Source: Thiogranum sp.
GTDB taxonomy: Bacteria > Pseudomonadota > Gammaproteobacteria > DSM-19610
DNA: 64,000 nt
Direction of reading: 5' to 3'
NCBI GenBank assembly: GCA_024636585.1
Contig: JAGXGS010000034.1
Span: 1-64,000 of the forward strand
Part shown: positions 8,821-17,614 of the stretch, in pieces
Numbering within the stretch: the stretch's first letter is position 1
How the letters are laid out: every line of letters starts with the position of its first letter
Made by a program: the position numbers and the translations under genes
Notes under the pieces: model-generated
Database searches by the model: none
Seen by the model: the letters and a program-made list of their open reading frames with translations, nothing else
What the model was told of the DNA's origin: nothing

Positions 8821-10395
8821 TCACTTCACCACCGGTGCGGTTTCGAAGGTGTGATAAGGCGCAGGCGATGGAACCGTCCACTCCAGACCTTCAGCGCCTT
8901 CCCAAACCTGGGCGGTGGCTTTCTCACCGCCTTTAATCGCTTTCATGACCACAATCAAAAATATCAATTGACTGAAGCCGAACATAAACGCGCCCACAGT
9001 GGCAATCTGGTTGAACTCGGTAAATTGAAGCGCGTAATCAGGAATACGGCGCGGCATACCAGCCAGACCCAGGAAGTGCATCGGGAAGAACACGATATTC
9101 ATGCCGATAACCGACAACCAGAAGTGCCATTTACCGAGCGTCTCGTTGTACATGTGACCGGTCCACTTCGGCAGCCAGTAGTAGATTCCAGCGAAGATCG
9201 AGAACAAGGCACCCGAAACCAGCACGTAGTGGAAGTGTGCCACCACGTAATAGGTGTCATGCAACTGGATGTCGACCGGCGCGATCGCCAGGACCAGACC
9301 TGAGAAGCCGCCAATCGTAAACAGACAAACAAAGGCAATAGCGAACAGCATGGGCGTCTCGAAAGTCATTGAGCCTTTCCACATGGTGGCGACCCAGTTA
9401 AACACTTTCACTCCGGTCGGCACTGCGATCAACATGGTGGAGAACATGAAGAACAACTGTGCGGTGACCGGCATGCCCACCGTGAACATATGGTGCGCCC
9501 ACACAATGAAAGACAGCACGGCGATCGATGCGGTAGCGTAGACCATTGAGGCATAACCAAACAACGGTTTGCGCGCAAAGGTCGGGATGACTTGCGAGAC
9601 GATACCGAAAGCCGGCAGAATCAGGATGTAGACCTCGGGGTGAGCAAAGAACCAGAAGATGTGCTGGAACATCACCGGATCACCGCCGCCTGCCGCATTG
9701 AAGAAGTGCGTGCCGAAGTTGCGGTCGGTCAGCAGCATGGTCACCGCACCGGCCAGCACCGGCATAACCGCGATCAGCAGGTAAGCGGTGATCAGCCAGG
9801 TCCAGACGAACAGCGGCATCTTCATCAGGGTCATGCCAGGCGCGCGCATGTTGACGATGGTCACTACGATGTTGATGGCGCCCATGATGGAGGAAATACC
9901 CATCAGATGGACCGCGAAGATCAGGAACGGAAAGGCGTTCCCGGTCTGCAGCACCAGCGGCGGATACATGGTCCAGCCGCCGGCCGGCGCACCGCCTTCC
10001 ATGAACAGCGTTGACAGCAGCATGGCGAAGGCAAAGGGCAGAATCCAGAAACTCCAGTTATTCATGCGTGGCAACGCCATGTCCGGCGCACCGATCATCA
10101 TCGGCACCAACCAGTTGGCAAGCCCGACGAAGCCCGGCATTACGGCACCGAAAATCATGATCAGCGCATGCATGGTTGTCATGGAATTGAAGAACTGCGG
10201 CTGCACGAACTGCAGACCCGGCTCGAAAAGTTCGGCACGGATGATCATTGCCATCGCGCCACCGACCATGAACATCAGCAGCGAGAACAGCAGGTAAAGT
10301 GTGCCGATGTCTTTGTGATTGGTCGTGAACACCCAGCGCATCAAGCCGCTGCGCTGTTCTTCGTGATGTGCGTCGTGTGTTGTTGCTGTACTCAT
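8821..10395 (-). CDS. coxA: Cytochrome c oxidase subunit I (aa3/caa3 type)
   Basis: Catalytic subunit with heme a and the heme a3-CuB site. The 524-aa, 12-span protein has the low-spin heme His in [33 protein letters not shown] carries the Glu, CuB His and cross-linked Tyr of A-type oxidases, followed by [10 protein letters not shown] (CuB) and [14 protein letters not shown] (heme a3/a). It follows coxB by 19 nt on the same strand. The neighbouring ctaA and ctaB supply the heme A it needs. Confidence 0.98.
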   Translation of the reverse strand: MSTATTHDAHHEEQRSGLMRWVFTTNHKDIGTLYLLFSLLMFMVGGAMAMIIRAELFEPGLQFVQPQFFNSMTTMHALIMIFGAVMPGFVGLANWLVPMMIGAPDMALPRMNNWSFWILPFAFAMLLSTLFMEGGAPAGGWTMYPPLVLQTGNAFPFLIFAVHLMGISSIMGAINIVVTIVNMRAPGMTLMKMPLFVWTWLITAYLLIAVMPVLAGAVTMLLTDRNFGTHFFNAAGGGDPVMFQHIFWFFAHPEVYILILPAFGIVSQVIPTFARKPLFGYASMVYATASIAVLSFIVWAHHMFTVGMPVTAQLFFMFSTMLIAVPTGVKVFNWVATMWKGSMTFETPMLFAIAFVCLFTIGGFSGLVLAIAPVDIQLHDTYYVVAHFHYVLVSGALFSIFAGIYYWLPKWTGHMYNETLGKWHFWLSVIGMNIVFFPMHFLGLAGMPRRIPDYALQFTEFNQIATVGAFMFGFSQLIFLIVVMKAIKGGEKATAQVWEGAEGLEWTVPSPAPYHTFETAPVVK

Positions 10396-10414
10396 TACTT
10401 CTCCTCCACGACCC

Positions 10415-11542
10415 TTAACGGGCAGCCTCTACATCCGAGGGTTGAACCAGGTCACCGGTGTCGTTACCCCAGGCATTACGCTCATAGGTCACTACCGCGG
10501 CAATATCGATGTCGTTGAGCTGACCGGCAAATGCCGCCATAGCGGTGCCTGGCTTGCCGTTCATCACCATGTCAAGGTGCGCTTCTATCGGGCCTGTCGC
10601 TATCGGACTGCCCACCAGACCGGGGAATGCCCCCGGAACACCCGCACCGCTGACCTGGTGACAGGCCGCACATGCGGTGTTGTAGACGTTCTCGCCCCGC
10701 GTCATCAGTTCGTCCTGCGCCCACTCCCGGTCGGCCGCCGACGCATCCGCATCGGCGGCGGATTTCTGCGCCTGCATCCAGGCGTCGAAATCGGCATCAT
10801 TTTTTGCCACCACGACGATCGGCATGAAACCGTGGTCCTTGCCGCACAATTCCGCGCACTGGCCGCGATACACGCCCTCTTCCTGGACATTGATCCACAT
10901 TTCGTTGATGTAACCCGGAATGGCGTCTTTCTTCATGCCCAGCTCGGGAACCCACCAGGCATGAATGACGTCGTTGGCGGTGATCAGCAGGCGCACCTTC
11001 TTGTTGACCGGCACCACCAACGGATTGTCGACTTCCAGCAGATAGTTGTCGCCCTTGCCCTGGCGGTTGTAGATCTGGTCCTGAGGCGTAGACAGGGAAC
11101 TGATGAAACTGACGCCGTCGTCAATATAGTCGTAGCCCCATTTCCACTGATAGCCCGTCACCTTGATGCTGAGATCGGAGTTGGTAGTGTCTTCCATGGC
11201 GACCAGTGCCTTGGTCGCGGGTATCGCCATACCGGCGAGGATAAGGAACGGGACGATCGTCCAGACGATTTCCACCAGAGTACTCTCATGAAACTGGGCC
11301 GGCTTGGCGCCTCTCGACTTGCGATGGTAGATAATGGAAATGAACATCGCACCGAAAACCACGACAGCGATCGCCACGCACACCCAGAGAACCAGCATGT
11401 GCAGGTCATAGGCATCCTGGCTGATCGGCGTAACGCCGCGCGGTAGATTCAATCCGTACTCGGCGGACACGGCAGCTCCGTATAACGCGGCTGCGCCTCC
11501 GCTTATCGCCGTTAGCGTTCGTCTAACTATGGTTAACCACAT
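10415..11542 (-). CDS. coxB: Cytochrome c oxidase subunit II with fused cytochrome c (caa3 type)
   Basis: Carries the CuA electron-entry site plus a C-terminal mono-heme cytochrome c domain, so the enzyme is caa3-type. The chosen ATG at 11542 has AGGAGAG 8 nt upstream and begins a signal peptide ending near AAVSA. The ORF-track start at 11647 adds 35 unrelated residues. Two transmembrane hairpin helices follow. CuA ligands are seen in HAWWVPELG and [16 protein letters not shown], then the heme motif CAACH with a distal Met in GTAMAAF. It is first in the oxidase operon; the 626-bp region upstream should hold its promoter. Confidence 0.95.
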   Translation of the reverse strand: MWLTIVRRTLTAISGGAAALYGAAVSAEYGLNLPRGVTPISQDAYDLHMLVLWVCVAIAVVVFGAMFISIIYHRKSRGAKPAQFHESTLVEIVWTIVPFLILAGMAIPATKALVAMEDTTNSDLSIKVTGYQWKWGYDYIDDGVSFISSLSTPQDQIYNRQGKGDNYLLEVDNPLVVPVNKKVRLLITANDVIHAWWVPELGMKKDAIPGYINEMWINVQEEGVYRGQCAELCGKDHGFMPIVVVAKNDADFDAWMQAQKSAADADASAADREWAQDELMTRGENVYNTACAACHQVSGAGVPGAFPGLVGSPIATGPIEAHLDMVMNGKPGTAMAAFAGQLNDIDIAAVVTYERNAWGNDTGDLVQPSDVEAAR

Positions 11543-12168
11543 GCCAACATCTCTCCTTCCCACTCCCGGATACTCGAATTCTTTTATGTCAAAGAACCAG
11601 TCGGCCCTTCCACTCGTGCGCCTGTGGCAGGCATTTAAAAACCACACACAGCCAGGCTTTTTTTGTCATCTGCCCAAATAAGCCTTTTTCTGAACCAGCA
11701 GGTTCTATTGATAAGCGCGTAGCCGGGCGCTGTTTTCGACCCCCGGGATCGATGCCGCCGCGTACGCTGGGGCGCATGCTACCTCAGCGATTGGAAAGGG
11801 TGCAAAAAAATTTGAAATTTGCGGTCATAAAAACTTGCTATATCAGATATTTACAAAACAATATATTAGAATATTTTAAATAACTGAATTATGAAAACAT
11901 GCCTTGTCAGCAGGCCATTGCTATCGGCGATAAATGCCAAACAGTTATTGTTTTTCATAACGTTATTCTGGCATAAGCCGCCAATGACGAGGCACCCATG
12001 ACGGAACCGTTGCCAACCTTGACAAGATAACCTGTCGAAATCTGACGAGCGTCTGTAACTTCCCGTTAATCAATAGCTAATTCTCAAGTTGTGCAGCTGT
12101 CCGCCGACCATGGAGAGTTGATCCACAGCCTTCCGGAGCGTCTTCTCCGGTACCGAGGGAGGGCAGAC
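11543..12168. other. 626-bp AT-rich intergenic region between coxB and the Sel1 gene
   Basis: No convincing gene lies here; the 62-aa ORF at 11589-11777 has no recognisable features. A very AT-rich stretch at about 11800-11900 stands out from its surroundings. An inverted repeat GAACC-AGCA-GGTTC lies at 11692-11705. TTGACA at 12019 could be a -35 for the Sel1 gene, but no good -10 follows. The region should contain divergent control signals for coxB and the Sel1 protein; I cannot place a promoter with confidence. Confidence 0.6.
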
Positions 12169-12654
12169 ATGAAGCATTTCCTGACAATCATCCTGGCTTT
12201 ATGCGCAACGTTGTTCGCAGCGCAAAATCACGCCGCTGGCGAAGTCATGTTCGAGCGCAAACTCAGCGCCGCAAAGGCAGGTGATATTGAAGCGCAGTAC
12301 GATGTGGGATACCGCTATGAAAAGGGACGCGGCACGGAACGGGATGACGAACAGGCCGTTCTTTGGTATCTGAGGGCTGCCGAACAGGGGCTGGACAAAG
12401 CTGAATACAAGCTGGGTCTGTGCTATCTGGACGGCATAGGCACTGCAAAGGACGAAGCGCAGGGGATGTCCTGGCTGGAAAAAGCTGCTGAACAGGGATA
12501 CATGCCCGCCCAGTACCAGATGGGAAAGCTGCTGGCGGCAAGCGGTCAGCACCGAAACCTTCAGCGGGCGCTGGAGTGGCTCCAGAAAGCCCAGGACAAT
12601 GGCTACGAACCGGCCACCATGGAACTGCGCAAGCTCAGGAAGAAGCTCGACTAG
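12169..12654 (+). CDS. Secreted Sel1-repeat protein
   Basis: 161 aa with a cleavable signal peptide (MKHFLTIILALCATLFAAQNHAAG) and three Sel1-like (TPR-related) repeats. Two are typical: AQYDVGYRYEKGRGTERDDEQAVLWYLRAAEQG and the one beginning AEYKLGLCYLDGIGT. The third (AQYQMGKLLAASG...) is degenerate. Such proteins act as periplasmic scaffolds; no partner is indicated here. The start at 12169 has GAGGGAGG upstream and gives a clean signal peptide, unlike the longer ORF-track start. It converges on bioD, and the two stops share the same CTAG. Confidence 0.85.
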   Translation: MKHFLTIILALCATLFAAQNHAAGEVMFERKLSAAKAGDIEAQYDVGYRYEKGRGTERDDEQAVLWYLRAAEQGLDKAEYKLGLCYLDGIGTAKDEAQGMSWLEKAAEQGYMPAQYQMGKLLAASGQHRNLQRALEWLQKAQDNGYEPATMELRKLRKKLD

Positions 12655-13334
12655 CGGAGCAACCGTTTCAGGTCCAGTCGTCGATACTGCTGTTGCGGCC
12701 ATTCGGCTGCGTCAATAAAAGGGAAATCAGCGATCAGGGGGGCTTCCAGTCGCTGCTGCAATGCCCGCACATTTTCATCAGGATTCACACACTCTCTGTC
12801 GCACCGGTTCGCGACCCAGCCAGCCATGCTGAGGCCGGCGGCTCGCACCGCCGCGGCAGTCAGCAGTGCATGATTCAGACAGCCGAGCCTGATGCCCACC
12901 ACCAGGATCACCGGGTAATCCAGCGCCACAGCAATATCCTGCATGGTTTGCCGGTCATTCACCGGTACCATCCAGCCTCCTACGCCCTCGACGACTACAG
13001 CGTCAGCCGTTGCAGCGATTTGCCGGCAGCAGTCGACGATGCGTGGTATTTCGATAACGGTGCCGACCGCATCAGCGGCGAGATGGGGCGCGATGGCAGG
13101 CTCGAAAGCGTAAGGATTGACCAGTTCATACGCCAGCTCGTGCGAACATTCCCGCAGCAGGCGCTCGGCGTCGTCATTGCGCAGCCCCCATTCAGTCTCG
13201 ATACAGCCGCTGGCAACCGGCTTCATGGCCACGGCGTTGAAATCGCCGGATTTCAGCGCCCGCAACAACGCTACACTGACACAGGTTTTACCAATGCCGG
13301 TATCGGTGCCAGTAATGAACCATCCACGGCTCAT
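12651..13334 (-). CDS. bioD: Dethiobiotin synthetase
   Basis: ATP-dependent carboxylation and ring closure of 7,8-diaminononanoate to dethiobiotin, the penultimate step of biotin synthesis. The P-loop GTDTGIGKT starts near residue 8. AMKPVASG carries the substrate Lys and VVEGVGGWMVPV follows, all typical of BioD. The start at 13334 overlaps the bioC stop as ATGA and gives 227 aa, the family length; the ORF-track start adds 11 residues inside bioC. It is the last gene of the bio operon, and its stop codon is shared head-on with the Sel1 gene. Confidence 0.95.
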   Translation of the reverse strand: MSRGWFITGTDTGIGKTCVSVALLRALKSGDFNAVAMKPVASGCIETEWGLRNDDAERLLRECSHELAYELVNPYAFEPAIAPHLAADAVGTVIEIPRIVDCCRQIAATADAVVVEGVGGWMVPVNDRQTMQDIAVALDYPVILVVGIRLGCLNHALLTAAAVRAAGLSMAGWVANRCDRECVNPDENVRALQQRLEAPLIADFPFIDAAEWPQQQYRRLDLKRLLR

Positions 13335-14176
13335 CGCCGTTTTATGCTCTCGACCGAAATGCTGCACTGATTGCTCGCGGTCCAGGCATGACCGTTGACG
13401 ATTTCATAGCTGGCTGGCAGCACGCCGGCGTGCCGGTACTGCTCATAGGCTGCAACCAGCCGTTGCATACGCGCCCGACCCGTAAGGCCGCGCGCTCGTC
13501 CGGCGGTTACATTATGTGCACCGATCTGTTTCAGTTCCCGCATCAACTGCCAGACGTCCGGGTAGGTCAGCGTCAGTCGTTCCACATCGACCACCGGATC
13601 GGCGAACCGGGTACGCACCAGGGCATCACCGATGTCGTGCATATCCAGGAAGATATTCACGTGACTGGCACCGTCGACAGTCTCCCAGCTGCTACGCAGC
13701 TCTTTCAGAGTATCCGGTCCGAACGTCGAGAACAGCAGCAGCCCGCCAGGTCGCAGAACCCGTTGAAACTCGGCAAAGGCGGCTTCGATATCCACGCACC
13801 ATTGCAACATAAGGTTGGAAAACAGCAGATCGAAACTGTTGTCGGGGAAGGGCAGCCGTTCGGCATCGGCACAGACGCAGCGCGGGCGGCGCAACCAGCG
13901 ACCGCGCTTGCGCGCGTGGGTCAGCATCGGCAAGGCGATATCGAGCGCCACCACATCTGCCTTCGGATAGCGCCCGAGCAAGCCGCCGAGACACTGCCCG
14001 GTCCCGGTGCCGAGATCCAGCACCCGCAGCGGCTGCAGCTGCATCAGATCGAGGCGCTCAAGCAAACGCTTTCCCACTTCGCGCTGCAACACCGCAGCCG
14101 CATCGTAGCCATTCGCGGCAGCCGCAAAACTGCGGCGCGCCTGATGCTTTTCCGGCAACTGGTCAGTTAGCTGCAT
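13331..14176 (-). CDS. bioC: Malonyl-ACP O-methyltransferase BioC
   Basis: SAM-dependent methylation of malonyl-ACP, which disguises the substrate so fatty acid synthesis can build pimelate. The SAM motif VLDLGTGTGQ is near residue 52, followed by VVALDIALPML and the post-motif ADAERLPFPDNSFDLLFSNLMLQWC. The start MQLTDQLPEKHQARRSF at 14176 gives 281 aa and a 14-nt overlap with bioH; the upstream extension in the ORF track is antisense-like sequence inside bioH. It pairs with bioH, the esterase that later removes the methyl. Confidence 0.94.
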   Translation of the reverse strand: MQLTDQLPEKHQARRSFAAAANGYDAAAVLQREVGKRLLERLDLMQLQPLRVLDLGTGTGQCLGGLLGRYPKADVVALDIALPMLTHARKRGRWLRRPRCVCADAERLPFPDNSFDLLFSNLMLQWCVDIEAAFAEFQRVLRPGGLLLFSTFGPDTLKELRSSWETVDGASHVNIFLDMHDIGDALVRTRFADPVVDVERLTLTYPDVWQLMRELKQIGAHNVTAGRARGLTGRARMQRLVAAYEQYRHAGVLPASYEIVNGHAWTASNQCSISVESIKRR

Positions 14177-14939
14177 GTCGCTGCTCCGAAGGACTTGATA
14201 ACCATTGCTGCAGCTGCCCGGCACACTGCCGCGCATGCGAGAGAAACGGCGCATGCCCCGCCCCATTTATGATCAGCGAATCACCTGCAGCAAAAGTGTC
14301 GGCGACCAGAGCCGGCACCAGCGTGTCCCGTTCTCCGAAGATCCCGTACACCGGCATCATCAGCTCTTGCAGCACTGCCCTCTGATCAGATTGCCGCAAC
14401 AGATCAAGGCCAGCCTGCAAGGCCTGTGGACTGGCCTGTCGCCGGCTGCCGAGCTGAACACGCAAACGCCGCAGAACCGCCCCGCTGTCCTCGGCGCCGC
14501 GTACCTGCAAGGCCATGAATCTCGACAGCGTCCGTTCAATGTCCGCATCGAGCTGGCGTGCAAACTGGTCAAACACCTGGGCATCGACCGCTTTCTGCCA
14601 ACCGGCGCCGGTCACGAACCGCGGCGTCGACGCCAGTAACACCAGCGCTCGACAGCGTTCCGGTGCTGCGCCAGCGGCGGCCAATGCCACCAGCCCACCC
14701 AACGACCAGCCAACCCAGGCCGCCCGTTCCGGGGCGACTTCGAGCACCGCTTCAGCCCATTGCTCAAGCTCGGCCGGCTCCGCCTCCCGGCTGTGACCGT
14801 GCCCCGGCAGGTCTACCACCGTGACCCGGAAATGCTCGCCCAGCAGCCGCGTCCAGTCGGAGAACACCGCGCCATGCATGGCCCATCCATGCAAAAGCAC
14901 CAGCTCAGGCCCATCGCCACCGCGCTCAACATGCAGCAT
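14163..14939 (-). CDS. bioH: Pimeloyl-ACP methyl ester carboxylesterase BioH
   Basis: Alpha/beta hydrolase that removes the methyl from pimeloyl-ACP methyl ester to end chain building in the BioC-BioH route. Visible features are the oxyanion region LLHGWAMHG, the nucleophile elbow GWSLGG (Ser), the acid in FGERDTLVP and the His in GAGHAPFLSH. Its 258 aa match BioH. The gene overlaps bioF by 14 nt and bioC by 14 nt, so the three are tightly coupled. Confidence 0.94.
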   Translation of the reverse strand: MLHVERGGDGPELVLLHGWAMHGAVFSDWTRLLGEHFRVTVVDLPGHGHSREAEPAELEQWAEAVLEVAPERAAWVGWSLGGLVALAAAGAAPERCRALVLLASTPRFVTGAGWQKAVDAQVFDQFARQLDADIERTLSRFMALQVRGAEDSGAVLRRLRVQLGSRRQASPQALQAGLDLLRQSDQRAVLQELMMPVYGIFGERDTLVPALVADTFAAGDSLIINGAGHAPFLSHARQCAGQLQQWLSSPSEQRHAAN

Positions 14940-16098
14940 TACGAGAGACTCCGCAGAGGTCCTGGAGACTATCCAGCAGGCGATCGACCTGTTCGTGGGT
15001 ATGCTGTGCCGACAAGGTGATGCGCAGACGTGCGGTGCCTGCCGGCACCGTCGGCGGCCGAATCGCAGTCACCAGAATGCCGTGTTCGCTCAGCGCCTTG
15101 CTGAGTCGCAGCGCCTCACCGGAATCGCCAACCAGCAATGGCTGGATCGGAGTCGTGGAGGGCAGCAAGGGCAACGAGAGCTGTCCTGCGCCAATGCGAA
15201 AGCGCTCGATCAGTTTATCCAGATGATCGCGCAGGGGCTGCGCCTCGCGCACCAGTTGCAGCGCCCTGCGGCTAGCCCAGGCGACTGCCGGAGGTGGCGC
15301 GGTGGTATAGATGAATGTGCGCGCCTGCTGAATGAGGGTTTCCACCAAGTCTTCAGACCCGGCTACGAAAGCCCCGAAGGTACCGCAGGCTTTGCCGAGC
15401 GTGGCCATCAGTATCAGCTCATTCGAAGACGCTGCAATCTGCTCCGCACAACAACCGCGTCCGTCGCGTCCGAGCACACCGAAGCCATGCGCATCATCAA
15501 TCAGCAGCCAGGCATCAGCTTGTTCCGCAACCTGTGCCAGCTCCGCGACCGGTGCGCAATCGCCGTCCATGCTGAACACGCCATCGCTGGCGATTAATCG
15601 CTGGCCGCGCGTCTGGGCTGCGAGTTTGGTGGTCAACCGCGCCAGATCCAGGTGTGGATATCTGACCAGCCGGGAGTTGCTGATCTGTGCAGCATCGATG
15701 AGCGATGCGTGGTTCAACCGATCCTCATAGACAAGGTCGCCGCGTCCGGTCAGCGCCGATATGACCCCCAGATTCGCCATATAGCCTGTGGAGAACAGCA
15801 GTGCCCTTGGCCGGCCGACAAATTCCGCCAGGTCTTCTTCCAGTGCCTGATGAGCATAACTGTGACCGGTAACCAGGTGCGCGGCTCCGCTGCCGACACC
15901 GAAACGGTCCGCGCCCTGTTTAAAAGCTTCGATCAGTTGCGGGTGATTTGCGAGACCCAGGTAATCATTACTGCAGAACGAGAGATACTCGCGTCCCTCG
16001 ATGCGAACCAGAACACCCTGTGGACTTTCCAGCGTCTGTCGGCTGCGGTACAGCTGCAGGCGCTTTCGCTCCGTTAATTCCGTGGCGAGGTTCTGCAT
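14926..16098 (-). CDS. bioF: 8-amino-7-oxononanoate synthase
   Basis: PLP enzyme joining pimeloyl-ACP and alanine to form KAPA. The 390-aa protein shows fold-type I oxoamine synthase signatures: SNDYLGLANHP, GSGAAHLVTGHSYAHQALE, ASDGVFSMDGDCAPV, LLIDDAHGFGVLG and the PLP-binding Lys in ATLGKACGTFGAFV. It lies 29 nt after bioB on the minus strand and overlaps bioH. Confidence 0.97.
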   Translation of the reverse strand: MQNLATELTERKRLQLYRSRQTLESPQGVLVRIEGREYLSFCSNDYLGLANHPQLIEAFKQGADRFGVGSGAAHLVTGHSYAHQALEEDLAEFVGRPRALLFSTGYMANLGVISALTGRGDLVYEDRLNHASLIDAAQISNSRLVRYPHLDLARLTTKLAAQTRGQRLIASDGVFSMDGDCAPVAELAQVAEQADAWLLIDDAHGFGVLGRDGRGCCAEQIAASSNELILMATLGKACGTFGAFVAGSEDLVETLIQQARTFIYTTAPPPAVAWASRRALQLVREAQPLRDHLDKLIERFRIGAGQLSLPLLPSTTPIQPLLVGDSGEALRLSKALSEHGILVTAIRPPTVPAGTARLRITLSAQHTHEQVDRLLDSLQDLCGVSRNAAC

Positions 16099-16127
16099 GA
16101 AAAATTCTTACAGATGCGTCTGTTTGC

Positions 16128-17111
16128 TCAGGCCGGGTGCAGACCGAGTCGCTCGAACAGGCGCTGATCTGCGGTAGCCTCAGGATTCGAAGTGGTCAGC
16201 AGTTTTTCGCCATAGAAAATCGAATTGGCTCCGGCGTGGAAACACAGCGCCTGCATCTCATCGCTCATCTGTTCACGCCCGGCAGACAACCGCACATGGG
16301 AAGCCGGCATCAGTATCCGCGCGACCGCGATGGTGCGGACGAACTCGAACGAATCCAGCGCCTGCTGATCGGACAGGGGCGTGCCTTCCACCCGCACCAG
16401 CATATTTACGGGCACGCTCTCAGGATGCGGTGACTGCTGCGCCAGTTGCTTCAGCAGTGAAACCCGGTCGTGGCGTGCCTCACCCATGCCCACGATACCA
16501 CCGCAACAGACATTCATACCGGCAGCGCGGACATTCCGCAGGGTCTGCAGACGATCTTCATAGGTACGTGTCGTGATTACTTCGCCATAAAACTCCGGCG
16601 AGGTGTCGAGATTGTGGTTGTAGTAGTCCAGACCGGCAGCCTTCAGGCGCTCGGCCTGCTGTTCATCGAGCATGCCCAGCGTCATGCAGGTTTCCAGGCC
16701 CTCGGCCTGGACCCGCTGGACCATGTCCAGCACCCGCTCGAAATTGCGACCCCGCGGATTGCGCCAGGCTGCTCCCATACAGAAACGGCTGGCGCCGGTC
16801 TGTTTGGCGGCGCGGGCGGCAGTGACTACCGCATCCACATCCATCAGGCTTCCCGGCTCCACCGGCGTTTCGTAGTGCACGCTCTGTGGGCAGTAGTTGC
16901 AGTCTTCCGGGCAGCCGCCGGTTTTGATGCTCAGCAGCGTACTGATCTGCACGCCATTCGGATCAAAATGTGAGCGATGCACCTGCTGGGCGCGGTGCAA
17001 CAGATCATTGAAGGGCAACGCGAACAAAGCTGCGATTTCGTCCTGCTGCCAGTCGAAACGCAGGCCTTCTGATGACTGCTGCGAGGATTCAAGTGTGGCT
17101 GTCTGTGTCAT
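16128..17111 (-). CDS. bioB: Biotin synthase
   Basis: Radical-SAM enzyme inserting sulfur into dethiobiotin. The 327-aa protein has the 4Fe-4S motif C67-X3-C71-X2-C74 ([12 protein letters not shown]). Residues typical of the second cluster region are also visible: [41 protein letters not shown] and the Arg in VRLSAGR. Its ATG lies inside the end of the upstream membrane protein gene (23-nt overlap), which suggests coupled expression. It is under the BirA operator at 17581-17614. Confidence 0.97.
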   Translation of the reverse strand: MTQTATLESSQQSSEGLRFDWQQDEIAALFALPFNDLLHRAQQVHRSHFDPNGVQISTLLSIKTGGCPEDCNYCPQSVHYETPVEPGSLMDVDAVVTAARAAKQTGASRFCMGAAWRNPRGRNFERVLDMVQRVQAEGLETCMTLGMLDEQQAERLKAAGLDYYNHNLDTSPEFYGEVITTRTYEDRLQTLRNVRAAGMNVCCGGIVGMGEARHDRVSLLKQLAQQSPHPESVPVNMLVRVEGTPLSDQQALDSFEFVRTIAVARILMPASHVRLSAGREQMSDEMQALCFHAGANSIFYGEKLLTTSNPEATADQRLFERLGLHPA

Positions 17112-17517
17112 GATTTTCTGCCGGTAACTCCATATCTATCCAGTCATCGCGCCGGATCCGGATCAGGTCGACGATCGACCAGGGGATCAGCACCAGGGCT
17201 GCAAGTGCCCAGGCAATAACGTAATACTGCCAGCCGCCGCCCGGAATGAAGGCGGCGGCGGCAACGAAAAATCCCGTGACGCCATAAAAACGGTATGCCG
17301 CATGCTGGGTGTAATGCCCGACCTTTTCGTTGGGATGGTGCCGGTTCATCGCGTACACCAGCATCGACAGGCCCAACCACAGCATGCCCAGCGGTATCGG
17401 AACCATGATGGCAACAATATTACCGATGTTGAACACGGCCGCCGCAGTACGTGCTTTATTGCCCGGCAGCAGCCGAACGCTGCCATGCGACGCCCTGAAA
17501 GGTTCAGATTCGGTCAT
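17089..17517 (-). CDS. Unknown polytopic membrane protein heading the bio operon
   Basis: 142 aa with three to four hydrophobic stretches (about residues 25-55, 75-95 and 97-118) and a charged C-terminal tail [20 protein letters not shown] do not recognise the family; the layout faintly resembles DUF4870-type membrane proteins. It is the first gene behind the BirA-controlled promoter and overlaps bioB by 23 nt, so it is coregulated with biotin synthesis. A role in uptake or export of a biotin intermediate is only a guess. The ribosome site before its ATG is weak. Confidence 0.75.
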   Translation of the reverse strand: MTESEPFRASHGSVRLLPGNKARTAAAVFNIGNIVAIMVPIPLGMLWLGLSMLVYAMNRHHPNEKVGHYTQHAAYRFYGVTGFFVAAAAFIPGGGWQYYVIAWALAALVLIPWSIVDLIRIRRDDWIDMELPAENHDTDSHT

Positions 17518-17557
17518 GCCTGTTAATCGGATACACTGGCGCGGTTAGCGGGGCCGC

Positions 17558-17587
17558 ACTATGCAACCGCCAACAATCTATTGTCAA
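17558..17587 (-). promoter_or_regulatory. Sigma-70 promoter of the bio operon
   Basis: On the minus strand a perfect TTGACA (17587-17582) and CATAGT (4 of 6) are spaced 18 nt apart, predicting a start near 17551 and a leader of about 35 nt. The -35 box lies inside the left half of the BirA operator, so repressor binding would directly block RNA polymerase. Confidence 0.7.
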
Positions 17588-17614
17588 CCAGGGAGGGTGG
17601 CATATGGTTTACAA
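17581..17614. promoter_or_regulatory. BirA (biotin repressor) operator
   Basis: The half-sites TTGTCAACC and GGTTTACAA are separated by 16 nt. The known proteobacterial BirA box is TTGTAAACC-N14/16-GGTTTACAA, so 17 of 18 positions match, including the E. coli spacing. The one mismatch creates the perfect -35 TTGACA of the bio promoter on the other strand. The right half-site includes the G of the comF start codon and its next codons, and the spacer holds the comF ribosome site. Confidence 0.93.

Noticed and set aside
10442-11446. 334-aa plus-strand ORF
   Set aside because: It is antisense to coxB, is rich in His and Arg, and has no recognisable domain.
11589-11777. 62-aa minus-strand ORF upstream of coxB
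   Set aside because: No domain, signal peptide or ribosome site that stands out; treated as non-coding intergenic DNA.
12576-13370. 264-aa plus-strand ORF
   Set aside because: It runs out of the Sel1 gene in another frame and antisense through bioD; no domain.
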